Source: Candidatus Gastranaerophilales bacterium | GTDB lineage: Bacteria; Cyanobacteriota; Vampirovibrionia; Gastranaerophilales; Gastranaerophilaceae | Assembly (NCBI GenBank): GCA_944325605.1 | Contig: CALVAX010000002.1 | Span: 62,001 to 126,000 of the forward strand | DNA: 64,000 nt | Direction of reading: 5' to 3' | In this document: positions 1 through 7,399 of the stretch, one piece after another | How positions within the stretch are numbered: position 1 is the first letter of the stretch | Layout: each line of letters begins with the position of its first letter | Position numbers and translations under genes: made by a program | Notes under the pieces: model-generated | What the model was told of the DNA's origin: nothing | The model's database searches: none | What the model saw: only the letters and a program-made list of their open reading frames with translations

Positions 1-1148
1 ATATCGGCAATTTTTTCGCCGTCAATTTTAACTCCGCCGCCCTGTATCAGACGCTTTGCTTCGCCCTTGCTCTGGACAAACTTTAATTCCACCAGAAGGT
101 CAAGAATGTTTTTGCCCTGCTCAACTTTAACTTCTTCAATGTCTGAGGGAAGTCCCTTGTTTGATACAACATTGATAAATTCCGCCTGCGCACGGTCTGC
201 TCCGTCTTTTCCGTGGTATTCTTCCGTTATTGTGTATGCCAGTTTGAGCTTCAAATCCCGCGGGTTTACGGAAGGATCTTTCAGTGAATTTTCGATTTGT
301 TTTAATTCCTCCTCCGGAATATCCGTCAGAAGCGTAAAGTATTTGACAATCAAAGTGTCCGGAATACTCATCAATTTGCCGAACATATCGTTTGCGCTGT
401 CGGTGAGTGAAATGCAGTGTTCTGGGTAAGTTTTGGACATTTTGACAACCCCGTCCGTGCCTTCAATCAGCGGAAGCAGCATAACCATCTGCGGATATTT
501 TTTGCCGTAAGCCTCCTGAATTTGACGACCCAGAAGCGTGTTAAATCTCTGATCCGTTCCGCCAAGTTCAATATCCGCATCAATTACAACAGAATCATAC
601 GCCTGCATTAACGGATAGAAAAATTCGTGAACGGAAATGGGCTTGCCTTCTGCATATCTCTTTGCAAAATCGTCGCGCGTCATCATCTGCGCAACCGTCA
701 TTTGCGAAGCAAGTTTCAGCAAATCAACAAAACTCATCTTGTGAAGCCAGTCAGCATTGTTGGTAACTTCCGCCTTTTCAACATCCACAACCTTTGACAT
801 CTGTTCAAAATAAGACTTAGCATTTTCTTCAACCTGTTCTTTTGTCAGGGAAGGACGGGTTTCGGATTTTCCCGAAGGATCGCCGACCATTGCGGTCGCC
901 CCGCCGACTATCAAAACAACTTTATGCCCGAGTTTTTGAAACTCTCTGAGTTTTCTCATTACAACCGTGTGCCCGAGGTGTAAATCCGGACGCGTCGGAT
1001 CCATTCCGAGTTTTACCCTCAAAGGAGTGTTTGTATCCTTTGCGTGCTGTAATTTCACTGCCAGCTCCTCAATTCCGCCCGGTAAAACTTCTGCGCCTCT
1101 TGAAAGCTTCTTCGCCTGTTCTATGAATTCTTCTCTTATATCAACCAT
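1..1148 (-). CDS. tyrS: Tyrosyl-tRNA synthetase (3' end outside window)
   Basis: Class I aminoacyl-tRNA synthetase that charges tRNA-Tyr with tyrosine in the cytoplasm. Seen on the minus strand: HLGH (the HIGH motif) at about residues 57-60, the GDPSGKS-type loop after the first Rossmann strands, KMSKT near residue 237, and the start of a C-terminal S4-like RNA-binding stretch (RLIQGGGVKIDG) that runs off the left edge. The KMSKT form and layout fit the TyrRS2 (TyrZ-like) subgroup. The start is the ATG at 1146-1148, preceded by AAGGAGAG. Upstream, a strong hairpin terminator (1222-1247) insulates it from the toxin-antitoxin array, so it is probably transcribed from its own promoter just 5' of the gene. 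About 382 codons are present. Confidence 0.96.
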   Translation of the reverse strand, partial: MVDIREEFIEQAKKLSRGAEVLPGGIEELAVKLQHAKDTNTPLRVKLGMDPTRPDLHLGHTVVMRKLREFQKLGHKVVLIVGGATAMVGDPSGKSETRPSLTKEQVEENAKSYFEQMSKVVDVEKAEVTNNADWLHKMSFVDLLKLASQMTVAQMMTRDDFAKRYAEGKPISVHEFFYPLMQAYDSVVIDADIELGGTDQRFNTLLGRQIQEAYGKKYPQMVMLLPLIEGTDGVVKMSKTYPEHCISLTDSANDMFGKLMSIPDTLIVKYFTLLTDIPEEELKQIENSLKDPSVNPRDLKLKLAYTITEEYHGKDGADRAQAEFINVVSNKGLPSDIEEVKVEQGKNILDLLVELKFVQSKGEAKRLIQGGGVKIDGEKIAD

Positions 1149-1221
1149 TTTTCTCTCCTTGTTGACTTAATTGTATCAAAAACAAAAATCAAAGAGCATT
1201 TGAAGTTAAGATATTTAAACA

Positions 1222-1247
1222 AAAAAGCGCCGGCATTGCCGGCGCAT
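1222..1247 (-). terminator. Rho-independent terminator before tyrS
   Basis: Perfect palindrome GCGCCGGC-att-GCCGGCGC at 1227-1245. Read on the minus strand it is followed by a run of T. It would end leftward transcripts from the toxin 1 module before tyrS, so the toxin mRNA would span the whole antisense RNA. Confidence 0.8.
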
Positions 1248-1295
1248 AAATATAAACTTACTTTTTAATAAGCCTTATTTTTAAAACCTTATCCA

Positions 1296-1329
1296 CACTT
1301 GACAAACAGGAGAAAATCGTAAATAATAT
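1296..1329 (+). promoter_or_regulatory. Antisense promoter, copy 1 of a 34-bp repeated block
   Basis: TTGACA (1299-1304), 17-bp spacer, AATAAT (1322-1327). The whole 34-bp block is repeated without change at 1667-1700 and 2751-2784, always pointing right at a small ORF on the opposite strand. Sequence downstream diverges, so the promoter is the most conserved part of the module. Confidence 0.7.
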
Positions 1330-1333
1330 TCAT

Positions 1334-1443
1334 ATAGGGGGAAGCCCTAAGAAAATGTGACTTCCTTAGAGCTTCACTTCGTACCCTATAACCAATAAAT
1401 AATAATTTGTAAAACCGTTATAATTACCGTTATAACGGTTTTT
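1334..1443 (+). ncRNA. Predicted antisense RNA (antitoxin) of module 1
   Basis: Inferred transcript of about 110 nt from the TTGACA/AATAAT promoter. It holds a hairpin near 1340-1374 (GAAGC/CTAAG arms) and ends at a 13-bp stem (1411-1423 with 1430-1440) followed by T5. That terminator lies inside the opposite-strand toxin-like ORF (1386-1460). The RNA is fully complementary to the 3' part of the toxin mRNA, the convergent layout known for TxpA/RatA and Fst-type type I systems. No similarity search was possible. Confidence 0.6.
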
Positions 1444-1460
1444 ATTATCTCGTTGGTCAT
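1386..1460 (-). CDS. Small hydrophobic peptide, type I toxin-like (module 1)
   Basis: A 24-codon ORF starting MTNEIIKT and ending in a Ile/Val/Thr-rich hydrophobic stretch, then IIIYWL and TAG. The ribosome-binding site is a perfect AAGGAGG (1469-1475), 8 nt before the chosen ATG; a second in-frame ATG 6 nt upstream is only 2 nt from it. Length, one membrane-spanning segment and an opposing short RNA match type I toxins (TxpA, Fst, Ldr classes). The sequence differs from modules 2 and 3, but the antisense promoter block and toxin promoter region are shared. A toxic activity is inference. Confidence 0.65.
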   Translation of the reverse strand: MTNEIIKTVITVIITVLQIIIYWL

Positions 1461-1586
1461 TTTCATCACCTCCTTTTTCAGACCGCTTTCTTCGTAAATT
1501 GCGTGTGTCCGTGGAAGTGATAGGCACTTACCCTAAAGTTATATTACAAAAAATCTCTTTGTCTGTCTATTTCAATGTGCAAATGT

Positions 1587-1654
1587 GAGTGAATAAGTGT
1601 TGAAGGTTGAATTGTCGATTTATCAAACAGTTCAACTGTTATTGCCCTTCACTC
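1587..1654. repeat. Inverted repeat between modules 1 and 2
   Basis: GAGTGAA (1587-1593) pairs with TTCACTC (1648-1654), with inner GTTGAA/TTCAAC complementarity. Similar TTGAAGGGTTGA-type palindromes occur at 1984-2051, 2230-2261 (inside a gene) and, with GTGAG/CTCAC arms, at 3063-3116. It lies just upstream of the module 1 toxin promoter. Confidence 0.6.
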
Positions 1655-1666
1655 ATAAATTGCCCG

Positions 1667-1700
1667 CACTTGACAAACAGGAGAAAATCGTAAATAATAT
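1667..1700 (+). promoter_or_regulatory. Antisense promoter, copy 2 of the 34-bp block
   Basis: TTGACA (1670-1675), 17-bp spacer, AATAAT (1693-1698). Identical over 34 bp to the copies at 1296 and 2751. Confidence 0.7.
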
Positions 1701-1704
1701 AATT

Positions 1705-1783
1705 ACAGGGTGGCAGTTTCCTAAGCTGCCGACAACTCTGTAGAAGGCACGGTTCTTATCTGTTCAGGTAAGAGCCGTTTTTT
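1705..1783 (+). ncRNA. Predicted antisense RNA (antitoxin) of module 2
   Basis: Inferred transcript of about 80 nt. It starts near ACAGGGTGGCAG, has a small hairpin (GGCAG...CTGCC), and terminates at a 10-11 bp stem (1750-1760 with 1768-1777) followed by T6. The terminator overlaps the last 9 codons of the opposite-strand toxin-like ORF. Confidence 0.62.
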
Positions 1784-1836
1784 AATATGTACAAAATCAA
1801 AAAGATTAGTAATAAACTAATATTGAAGTTATCCAT
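1756..1836 (-). CDS. Small hydrophobic peptide, type I toxin-like (module 2)
   Basis: A 26-codon ORF: MDNFNIS, a Leu/Ile/Phe-rich membrane segment, then a polar tail KNGSYLNR. SD AAGGGGG (1842-1848) lies 5 nt before the ATG. It is clearly paralogous to module 3 (MNDFNLT..., tail KSGTHLKR), while DNA divergence preserves the hydrophobic core and basic tail. This suggests selection on a real peptide. The 5' leader (about 100 nt) carries CCC/GGG pairing that can bury the SD. Toxin function is inferred from architecture. Confidence 0.7.
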   Translation of the reverse strand: MDNFNISLLLIFLILYILKNGSYLNR

Positions 1837-1941
1837 ATCGACCCCCTTTCTAGTCGGGAACCAACCCGAAGGCTACATAATCATTGTAGGTAGTTCCGTT
1901 TCAAAAAAGAGCTGTCTTTTACCCTGTGGGATTATATTATT

Positions 1942-1971
1942 ACCATAATCCCGCCTGTCTGTCTATTTCAA
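1942..1971 (-). promoter_or_regulatory. Predicted toxin promoter, module 2
   Basis: On the minus strand TTGAAA (1966-1971), 18-bp spacer, TATGGT (1942-1947). The same arrangement occurs at 3025-3054. Module 1 keeps the TTGAAATAGACAGACA block (-35 at 1570-1575) but a less clear -10. Confidence 0.5.
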
Positions 1972-1983
1972 TGTACTATTGAA

Positions 1984-2051
1984 GGGTTGAAGAGTTGAAA
2001 GGTTGAATGGTTTAGATAAATAAACTGTTCAACCTTTCACACTTTCAACCC
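1984..2051 (-). terminator. Long hairpin after the acidic phage-like gene
   Basis: GGGTTGAAgagtTGAAAGG on the left pairs with the CCTTTCA...TTTCAACCC right arm, making a stem of more than 20 bp. It abuts the stop codon of the 2052-2720 gene. No T run follows, so it may be an mRNA 3'-end stabiliser or a palindromic repeat insertion rather than a classical terminator. Confidence 0.5.
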
Positions 2052-2720
2052 CTAAATCAATTTCGTATAATCATTAGTCTTAAAAAATTCAAGCATTTGC
2101 TCATCCGTCAGCCCGAGAAGCTGTCCGACCTGTTTCACGTACGGGTTGCCGTAGTAGAAATTGTTGGCCTTGAGTTCAATCTTAAGCGCTTTAATGTCAA
2201 TAGGAGTTGAAGGGTTGATTGGTTGAGAGGTTGAAGGGTTATTTTCGTCCAGCCCTTCAACTGTTAAACTATTAAACTCTTTAACCATTTTAATTATGTC
2301 ATCAAAGTCAATTCCTTTTGCTTTGTAGATGCCGCGCTCTACGTCGGCGGCGGTCAGGTTAAGCATTGCATTTCTTTCAGCAATTTCTTCTTCTGTCGGC
2401 TCCGGATTTTTGGTTATCTGATAGCGGACATTGCCTTCTGCGTCAGGGTCGATTTCTTCGATGCGATACTCTCCGCTTTCGTTGCACCAGATAGCGGCCT
2501 GCGGCGGGTATTCGCCCGTGAAAATTTCCCCTTCCGTGAACTCGTGTTCATCCCATTCGCTCCAGTCGACGGGAACTATAACTTCCCCTTCGTCGGGCTC
2601 AAAAGAGGTGTCGATGTCCGGAATTTCTATTGTGTCCGGCTGCGTGTCGTCCGGTTCCTGAATATCCTGTGTTGTTTCTTCAACTATTGTTTCGTTTATT
2701 TCGTTTAAAATTTCGTCCAT
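2052..2720 (-). CDS. Acidic phage-tail-associated-like protein, unknown function
   Basis: 222 aa. The first 60 residues are very acidic and Pro/Thr-rich. The middle (LNLTAADVERGIYKAKGIDF) looks like short phage or prophage accessory proteins. The C-terminal 45 residues (DIKALKIELKANNFYYGNP...) look helical. Starts at the ATG after AAAGGAG. It lies between toxin modules 2 and 3 and upstream of nothing but the tail-fibre-like gene, so it may belong to the same phage-derived cassette. An in-frame palindrome (2230-2261) encodes the low-complexity NPSTSQPINPSTP linker. Function not recognised. Confidence 0.6.
   Translation of the reverse strand: MDEILNEINETIVEETTQDIQEPDDTQPDTIEIPDIDTSFEPDEGEVIVPVDWSEWDEHEFTEGEIFTGEYPPQAAIWCNESGEYRIEEIDPDAEGNVRYQITKNPEPTEEEIAERNAMLNLTAADVERGIYKAKGIDFDDIIKMVKEFNSLTVEGLDENNPSTSQPINPSTPIDIKALKIELKANNFYYGNPYVKQVGQLLGLTDEQMLEFFKTNDYTKLI
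2230..2261. repeat. Palindrome inside a coding sequence
   Basis: GTTGAAGGG (2230-2238) and CCCTTCAAC (2253-2261) flank a 14-nt loop inside the 2052-2720 gene. The same TTGAAGGGTTGA words form the intergenic hairpin at 1984-2051. Confidence 0.65.
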
Positions 2721-2750
2721 AAGTTTTCTCCTTTAAATTTTAATTGCCTG

Positions 2751-2784
2751 CACTTGACAAACAGGAGAAAATCGTAAATAATAT
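2751..2784 (+). promoter_or_regulatory. Antisense promoter, copy 3 of the 34-bp block
   Basis: TTGACA (2754-2759), 17-bp spacer, AATAAT (2777-2782); identical to copies 1 and 2. It starts 30 bp upstream of the divergent 2052-2720 gene. Confidence 0.7.
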
Positions 2785-2788
2785 AGCT

Positions 2789-2870
2789 ACAGGGTGGCAG
2801 CTAGCCAAGCTTGCCGGATGCCCTTGAGAGTTCTAAGTGGTGCTTACCTTTTTAGGTGGGTGCCACTTTT
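2789..2870 (+). ncRNA. Predicted antisense RNA (antitoxin) of module 3
   Basis: Inferred transcript of about 80 nt sharing the ACAGGGTGGCAG start with module 2. It terminates at a stem with outer arms AAGTGG (2835-2840) and CCACTT (2863-2868) followed by T. The terminator overlaps the C-terminal codons of the toxin-like ORF on the other strand. Confidence 0.62.
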
Positions 2871-2924
2871 AAATATGATTAAAATCAATAAGATTAAAAA
2901 TAAAGTCAAATTGAAATCATTCAT
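2844..2924 (-). CDS. Small hydrophobic peptide, type I toxin-like (module 3)
   Basis: A 26-codon ORF: MNDFNLT, a Leu/Ile/Phe membrane segment, then tail KSGTHLKR. SD AAGGGGG (2930-2936), spacing 5. Same length and same N-D/D-N-F-N start as module 2. The leader from 2925 to about 3018 is strongly conserved with module 2, including ATCGACCCCCTTTCTAGTCG read on the plus strand. Confidence 0.7.
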   Translation of the reverse strand: MNDFNLTLFLILLILIIFKSGTHLKR

Positions 2925-3024
2925 ATCGACCCCCTTTCTAGTCGGGAACCAACCCGAGTTCTAAGATATTTTGTAGGCGGTTCCGTTTTGAAAAAGGCAT
3001 CTTTTACCCTGCGGGATTACATTA

Positions 3025-3054
3025 CCATAATCCTGCCTGCTTGTCTATTTCAAT
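3025..3054 (-). promoter_or_regulatory. Predicted toxin promoter, module 3
   Basis: Minus strand TTGAAA (3049-3054), 18-bp spacer, TATGGT (3025-3030). Same spacing and sequence as module 2. Confidence 0.5.
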
Positions 3055-3062
3055 GTGCAGAT

Positions 3063-3116
3063 GTGAGTGAATAAGCGAGAGGAAGCATACTATTTCCACT
3101 CTCCTCATCTCTCACT
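3063..3116. repeat. Inverted repeat flanking module 3
   Basis: GTGAG (from 3063) pairs with CTCAC near 3111-3115, with inner GAGAGGAA...TTCC/CTC pairs. It shares the GTGAGTGAATAAG word with the repeat at 1584. It sits just 3' of the tail-fibre-like gene and may serve as its terminator. Confidence 0.5.
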
Positions 3117-3118
3117 TG

Positions 3119-3952
3119 TTAGTATCCAATCGCAAGCCAACATCCTTTCACAAGGTAAAGATAAGCCTTTGCCCATATTACAAACCCTGTCTTAGTTGTA
3201 GAATTCGGCATATTTTCCTTGTCAAAGGATGCGGTACCCCTGGTGGAAATTCGGCTGAATGACAATGAATAATTATTGTCCGAAAATGCAATAGGATATG
3301 TTATTGTGATATTTTTATTTTCATTAGCTGTATTTGGAACATAACTTCCCCATTGTATTATCAGCCCGTCGGAAAATTTAATTGCTCCGGTTGTTCCGGA
3401 ACGATAATTTTGTATTACTACTCCCGGACGGGCTTTTGAAGCTGTGCTTGACGTTGTTGGTTTTGACGTTGTCCAGCGGTTTGCAAGATAGGCAGTTGTC
3501 ACAATTTTTGTTGATGAGTCCGCATAGTTTGTGTAAGTCGGACAGTATGCGTAAACACTTCCGTTTGTGTTTCTTATACCTATTGCTTGTATATCACCGC
3601 TTTCATTTGCCGCAGTTATTGAAACATCATTGTAACCGCTTCCGTTTACAAATCTCACGGAACCACAGCGCTTGTTTGTGTCACTGTTTATTGCAATAAC
3701 AGCATCTGTTGTTCCTCCGTTTGCAAGGTTTTTTATAGTAAGATTCCCCTGCGAAACAGAAAACACGCCGCTTGAAGTTATCGGCTTTGTAAAGATCATT
3801 TCCCCGCTGATAGTCGCATTACTGTTATAATGCATTGCTGTAGCATTATTTTCATCAATTTTGTCGGCAAGTGCTACAAAATTAGCATTTACTTCCTGAG
3901 CTTTTGCTTTTGTACCAGGAGTAAATGAATAAGGTATCATAGAATTTGTCAT
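3119..3952 (-). CDS. Phage tail fibre-like protein
   Basis: 277 aa. The N-terminus (FTPGTKAKAQEVNANFVALADKI) is the common N-terminal motif of phage tail-fibre/appendage proteins. The C-terminus (GLIIQWGSY, ITYPIAF, W-AIGY ending) matches the small beta domain at the end of many tail fibres (gp53-like C-terminal domain). IVTTAYLANRW is another fibre repeat word. Start ATG follows AAAGGAAA. No capsid, terminase or integrase is present, so this is a lone adhesin-like or prophage remnant gene, next to the 222-aa acidic protein and the toxin modules. Confidence 0.8.
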   Translation of the reverse strand: MTNSMIPYSFTPGTKAKAQEVNANFVALADKIDENNATAMHYNSNATISGEMIFTKPITSSGVFSVSQGNLTIKNLANGGTTDAVIAINSDTNKRCGSVRFVNGSGYNDVSITAANESGDIQAIGIRNTNGSVYAYCPTYTNYADSSTKIVTTAYLANRWTTSKPTTSSTASKARPGVVIQNYRSGTTGAIKFSDGLIIQWGSYVPNTANENKNITITYPIAFSDNNYSLSFSRISTRGTASFDKENMPNSTTKTGFVIWAKAYLYLVKGCWLAIGY

Positions 3953-4063
3953 ATTTTCCTTTCTGACAAATTTGATGAACCTCTACTGTAAATTAATTTA
4001 TAATTTTTATAAGACGCAACAACCAAATATACCACGTAACTTTAAAAACTGTCAAGAGGCTGT

Positions 4064-4909
4064 TTATTTTTCGTATGAACCAAAAAATCTCATAAAAGTC
4101 GTTTTTTCTTTAATTTCTTTTAAAGTGTTTAAAATTTTAGGCTCTTTTACATGTCCGTCAAAATTTACTATAAAATTATAATCGCCAAATTTTATCTTGG
4201 AAGGTCGTGAAACTATATATGAAAGATTAATATTATTTTGATAAAAAACATGCAAAATTTCTAACAAAGCCCCGGGTTTGTTTTCTGTTGCAAAAATAAG
4301 AGAAGTTTTATCATGTCCCGTCACTTCCGTTTCAAAATCTCCGATAAGTGCAAATCTTGTTTGATTGGATTTGTCGTCATTTATATTTTCTTTCAATATA
4401 TTCAAATTATAAAGTTCTGCTGTTTTTTCACTGCCGATTGCAGCATACGTAAGGTTGTAATTTGCAAGACTTCTGGCCGCCTCAGCCGTACTCGATGCTT
4501 CAATCAGATTCAGGTTCCTCGGCATTTCATCGTGGATAAAGTTCTGGCACTGGGCAAGTGCCTGAGGGTGTGATATAACTCCGGTTATGCTGTAAAATTC
4601 CGTATTGCGTGACAAAAGACAGTGTCTTATCGGCATTACGGTCTGAGAAAGGATTTTGACATTCGGATTTATTGTCATCATCAAATGGTCAAGGGATTCT
4701 CTCACAGAACCTTCTATTGAATTTTCAAGCGGAATTACGCCTAGAACATTTGTATTTTCATCTACGTATTCTATAACCTGCCGGATTGTGTTCACAGGCT
4801 CCGGATATGGATGAATGTTGTATTTTCCGCAGAATACATCCGCCGCCATTTCCGAAAAAGATCCTCTTGGGCCCAAATATGCAATTCTTTCGACAGATGA
4901 AAAATCCAT
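4064..4909 (-). CDS. pheA: Prephenate dehydratase
   Basis: Converts prephenate to phenylpyruvate in phenylalanine synthesis. 281 aa, the normal monofunctional length. Seen: YLGPRGSFSE at 11-20, PLENSIEGSV at 60-69, the catalytic TRF at 184-186, and a C-terminal ACT domain from about 201 with KPGALLEIL and SRPSK (the ESRP allosteric phenylalanine-binding region, here with S in place of E-S order). No chorismate mutase part. Start ATG follows GGAG. tyrA for the tyrosine branch lies at 35.6 kb. Confidence 0.95.
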   Translation of the reverse strand: MDFSSVERIAYLGPRGSFSEMAADVFCGKYNIHPYPEPVNTIRQVIEYVDENTNVLGVIPLENSIEGSVRESLDHLMMTINPNVKILSQTVMPIRHCLLSRNTEFYSITGVISHPQALAQCQNFIHDEMPRNLNLIEASSTAEAARSLANYNLTYAAIGSEKTAELYNLNILKENINDDKSNQTRFALIGDFETEVTGHDKTSLIFATENKPGALLEILHVFYQNNINLSYIVSRPSKIKFGDYNFIVNFDGHVKEPKILNTLKEIKEKTTFMRFFGSYEK

Positions 4910-4973
4910 TATTTACTTAGCTCCGTATTTTTTTTATAATTATATCAGACACAAAATAAAAGGGCAATGAATT

Positions 4974-6350
4974 ATGGACGGGATAAAATTCGGAACGGAC
5001 GGCTGGAGAGCTATAGTCAGCAAAGATTTTAATAAAGAAAATGTTGCAAGAGTCTGCAATGCAATCGGGAAATATGTTTATAAAAACTTCGGGGATTCTA
5101 AAAAAATAATCATCGGTTATGATCCGAGAAATATGGCAGATGAATTTTCTTATTTTGCTGCCGAAATATTATCTCAAATCGGTTTTGATGTTTTGTACAG
5201 TGATAAAGTTGTTCCGACGCCTGTGCTTGCTTATAATGCGAGACATCTTAATGCTTGTGCGTTGATGTTTACAGCTTCGCACAACCCGCCCGAATATTTG
5301 GGAATAAAATTTATTCCGGATTATGCTGGCCCTGCAACTTCTGAAATCACGGATGAAATTGTTTCTTATCTTGACACTGATATGAAAAAATTCGCTGACG
5401 GAAAAATCGAAAAATATGATTTTAGCAAAGATTATTTCAGGCATATCGAAAGCCTGATTGAATTTGAAAAAATTAAAACTCTTAAGACAAACATAATTTT
5501 TGACGGACTTTATTCTGCAAGTATCGGCTATTTCGACAAACTCCTTGCGCTTCACGGAATAAAGTTTGAAAGCCTGCACCTCTGGCATGACAAGAATTTT
5601 GGAGGCGGAATGCCGGAGCCGAAACCAAAATATTTAAAAGAACTGATTGAAAAAGTTAAGGCAGAAAATAACTCAATCGGGTTTGCAAACGACGGTGATG
5701 CTGACCGGTTCGGAGTGATTAACGAGAAGGGTGAATACGTTACTCCGAATGAAATAATTGCAATTTTGCTTATCCACCTGAAAACACACAAAAAACTGTC
5801 GGGTTCGCTTGTAAAGACTGTCGGGGCAAGCCTTATGCTGGACAAAACAGCCGAAAAACTAAATGTTGAGGTGATTGAAACCGCTGTCGGCTTCAAACAT
5901 GTCGGTGAAGCTATGCGGAAATTTAATCCGATAATCGGCGGAGAAGAAAGCGGCGGTTTAAGTATTCAGGGTCATATTCCGGAAAAAGACGGAATTCTTG
6001 CCAATCTTCTGGTGCTTGAGGCTATGGCTTATTCAAACAAACCCTTAACAGAATTGCAAAAAGAGCTTGAGAATTTTGCCGGATGTAAATTTTTTAATGA
6101 CAGAATTGATAAAAAAGTTTCCAATTCGGATGAAGTTAAAAAAGTTCTTGAAACTTTCAAAAATCTTGAACAAATCGGTGATTACAAAATATCAAAAAAA
6201 GATTTCAAAGACGGTGTAAAACTCTATCTTTCTGACAATTCAAGCTGGGTTCTTGTGCGCCCGAGCGGAACAGAGCCTTTATTGAGAATTTATTTTGAAA
6301 GCGATTCAATTTCAAAAATTGAGGAATTTAAAAAGATTTTGGCAGAATAA
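4974..6350 (+). CDS. Phosphoglucomutase/phosphomannomutase family
   Basis: Alpha-D-phosphohexomutase that moves phosphate between C1 and C6 of hexoses. 458 aa. Seen: FGTDGWR at 6-12, the phosphoserine loop TASHNP at 100-105, the metal site DGDADRF near 240, the sugar-specificity loop GGEESGG near 322, and the phosphate-binding RPSGTEP near 428. All four domains are present. Whether it prefers glucose, mannose or glucosamine phosphates cannot be read safely, though GEESGG is typical of PGM/PMM rather than GlmM. The ATG follows AAGGGCAATGAATT. It lies divergent from pheA. Confidence 0.93.
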   Translation: MDGIKFGTDGWRAIVSKDFNKENVARVCNAIGKYVYKNFGDSKKIIIGYDPRNMADEFSYFAAEILSQIGFDVLYSDKVVPTPVLAYNARHLNACALMFTASHNPPEYLGIKFIPDYAGPATSEITDEIVSYLDTDMKKFADGKIEKYDFSKDYFRHIESLIEFEKIKTLKTNIIFDGLYSASIGYFDKLLALHGIKFESLHLWHDKNFGGGMPEPKPKYLKELIEKVKAENNSIGFANDGDADRFGVINEKGEYVTPNEIIAILLIHLKTHKKLSGSLVKTVGASLMLDKTAEKLNVEVIETAVGFKHVGEAMRKFNPIIGGEESGGLSIQGHIPEKDGILANLLVLEAMAYSNKPLTELQKELENFAGCKFFNDRIDKKVSNSDEVKKVLETFKNLEQIGDYKISKKDFKDGVKLYLSDNSSWVLVRPSGTEPLLRIYFESDSISKIEEFKKILAE

Positions 6351-6445
6351 CTTTTCCATACTGAATTTTTACGATTACAAAAACGGCAGTCCAAAAATTG
6401 AACCGCCGTTTTGGCTAAATATGAATCTGCAAGTCATATAAAAAC

Positions 6446-7399
6446 TTAGCTTTCAATCAAAAGGCTTGAACCGATAACACCTGCCGTATTTCCAAGCTGT
6501 GCCGGAACAATTTCCACAGCAGAGCCTGCAATTTTCATAGCGCGTTTTTTGAGAGCCTCTGCCATCGGAGCAAGAAGAATTTCGCCAGCGTCTGCAACTC
6601 CGCCGCCAACGATTATTCTCTCAGGATTTAAGAGGTTTACAACGCTTGCAAGACCGATTCCGATGTATTCACCAGTAATAGTGAAAATTCTCTGTGCAAC
6701 AGGATCGCCTGCTTTTGCAGCTTCGCAGACAAGATACGGTGTAATCTGTCCGCCGTTTGCCATTTCACGGAATTTTGTAGATTTTCCGCCTCTGATATAA
6801 TCTTCAGCCATTGCCACAATTGAAGGGCCTGAAGCAAAAGCTTCCAGACATCCTGTATCTCCGCATCCGCATATCGGGCCGTCATGCATTTGAAGTTTAA
6901 TATGGCCGATTTCACCTGCTGCGTTTGAAGCACCTCTTACGAGTTTTCCGTTCAAGATTAAGCCTGAGCCGATGCCGGTGCCGACGGTAATACAAATAAG
7001 ATTTTCACAGCCTTTTCCTGCGCCGTATTTCAATTCGCCCAATGCTGCGCATCTTACGTCGTTATCTACACGGGTCGGAATTTTAAATTCATCTTCAATA
7101 AGTTTTGCAATCGGAACTTCCACCCAGCCAGGAATATTCGGAGCGTTTCTTACAATTCCGGCCTTGTAGTCAACCTGTCCCGGAAATCCAAATCCGATTC
7201 CTTCAATGTCTTTTGTCGTTAATTTGGTTTCTTTGAGCAGGTCATAAATCGCCTGTTTAATATTGTTTACGGTGTATTCATAACCCATTTCCGCACGTGT
7301 CGGAACAGAGTTTGAATAAACAATCTTGCCCTTTGTATCAACAAGCGCAATCTTTACATTCGTACCGCCAACATCAATTCCAATTCTGTTTTTAGCCAT
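6446..7399 (-). CDS. glk: ROK-family glucokinase
   Basis: ATP-dependent phosphorylation of glucose to glucose-6-phosphate. 317 aa. Seen: phosphate-binding GIDVGGTNVK at 7-16, the ROK Cys cluster CGCGDTGC with the following LEAF that binds structural zinc (near 177-185), and GVADAGE-type C-terminal nucleotide loop. No N-terminal helix-turn-helix, so it is a kinase and not a ROK repressor. Start ATG follows AAGGGGAGATAAGA. With the mutase next door it makes a short hexose-phosphate region. Confidence 0.92.
   Translation of the reverse strand: MAKNRIGIDVGGTNVKIALVDTKGKIVYSNSVPTRAEMGYEYTVNNIKQAIYDLLKETKLTTKDIEGIGFGFPGQVDYKAGIVRNAPNIPGWVEVPIAKLIEDEFKIPTRVDNDVRCAALGELKYGAGKGCENLICITVGTGIGSGLILNGKLVRGASNAAGEIGHIKLQMHDGPICGCGDTGCLEAFASGPSIVAMAEDYIRGGKSTKFREMANGGQITPYLVCEAAKAGDPVAQRIFTITGEYIGIGLASVVNLLNPERIIVGGGVADAGEILLAPMAEALKKRAMKIAGSAVEIVPAQLGNTAGVIGSSLLIES

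Noticed and set aside
67-1170. Rightward frames over tyrS
   Set aside because: Shadow frames antisense to the synthetase, whose motifs are intact on the minus strand.
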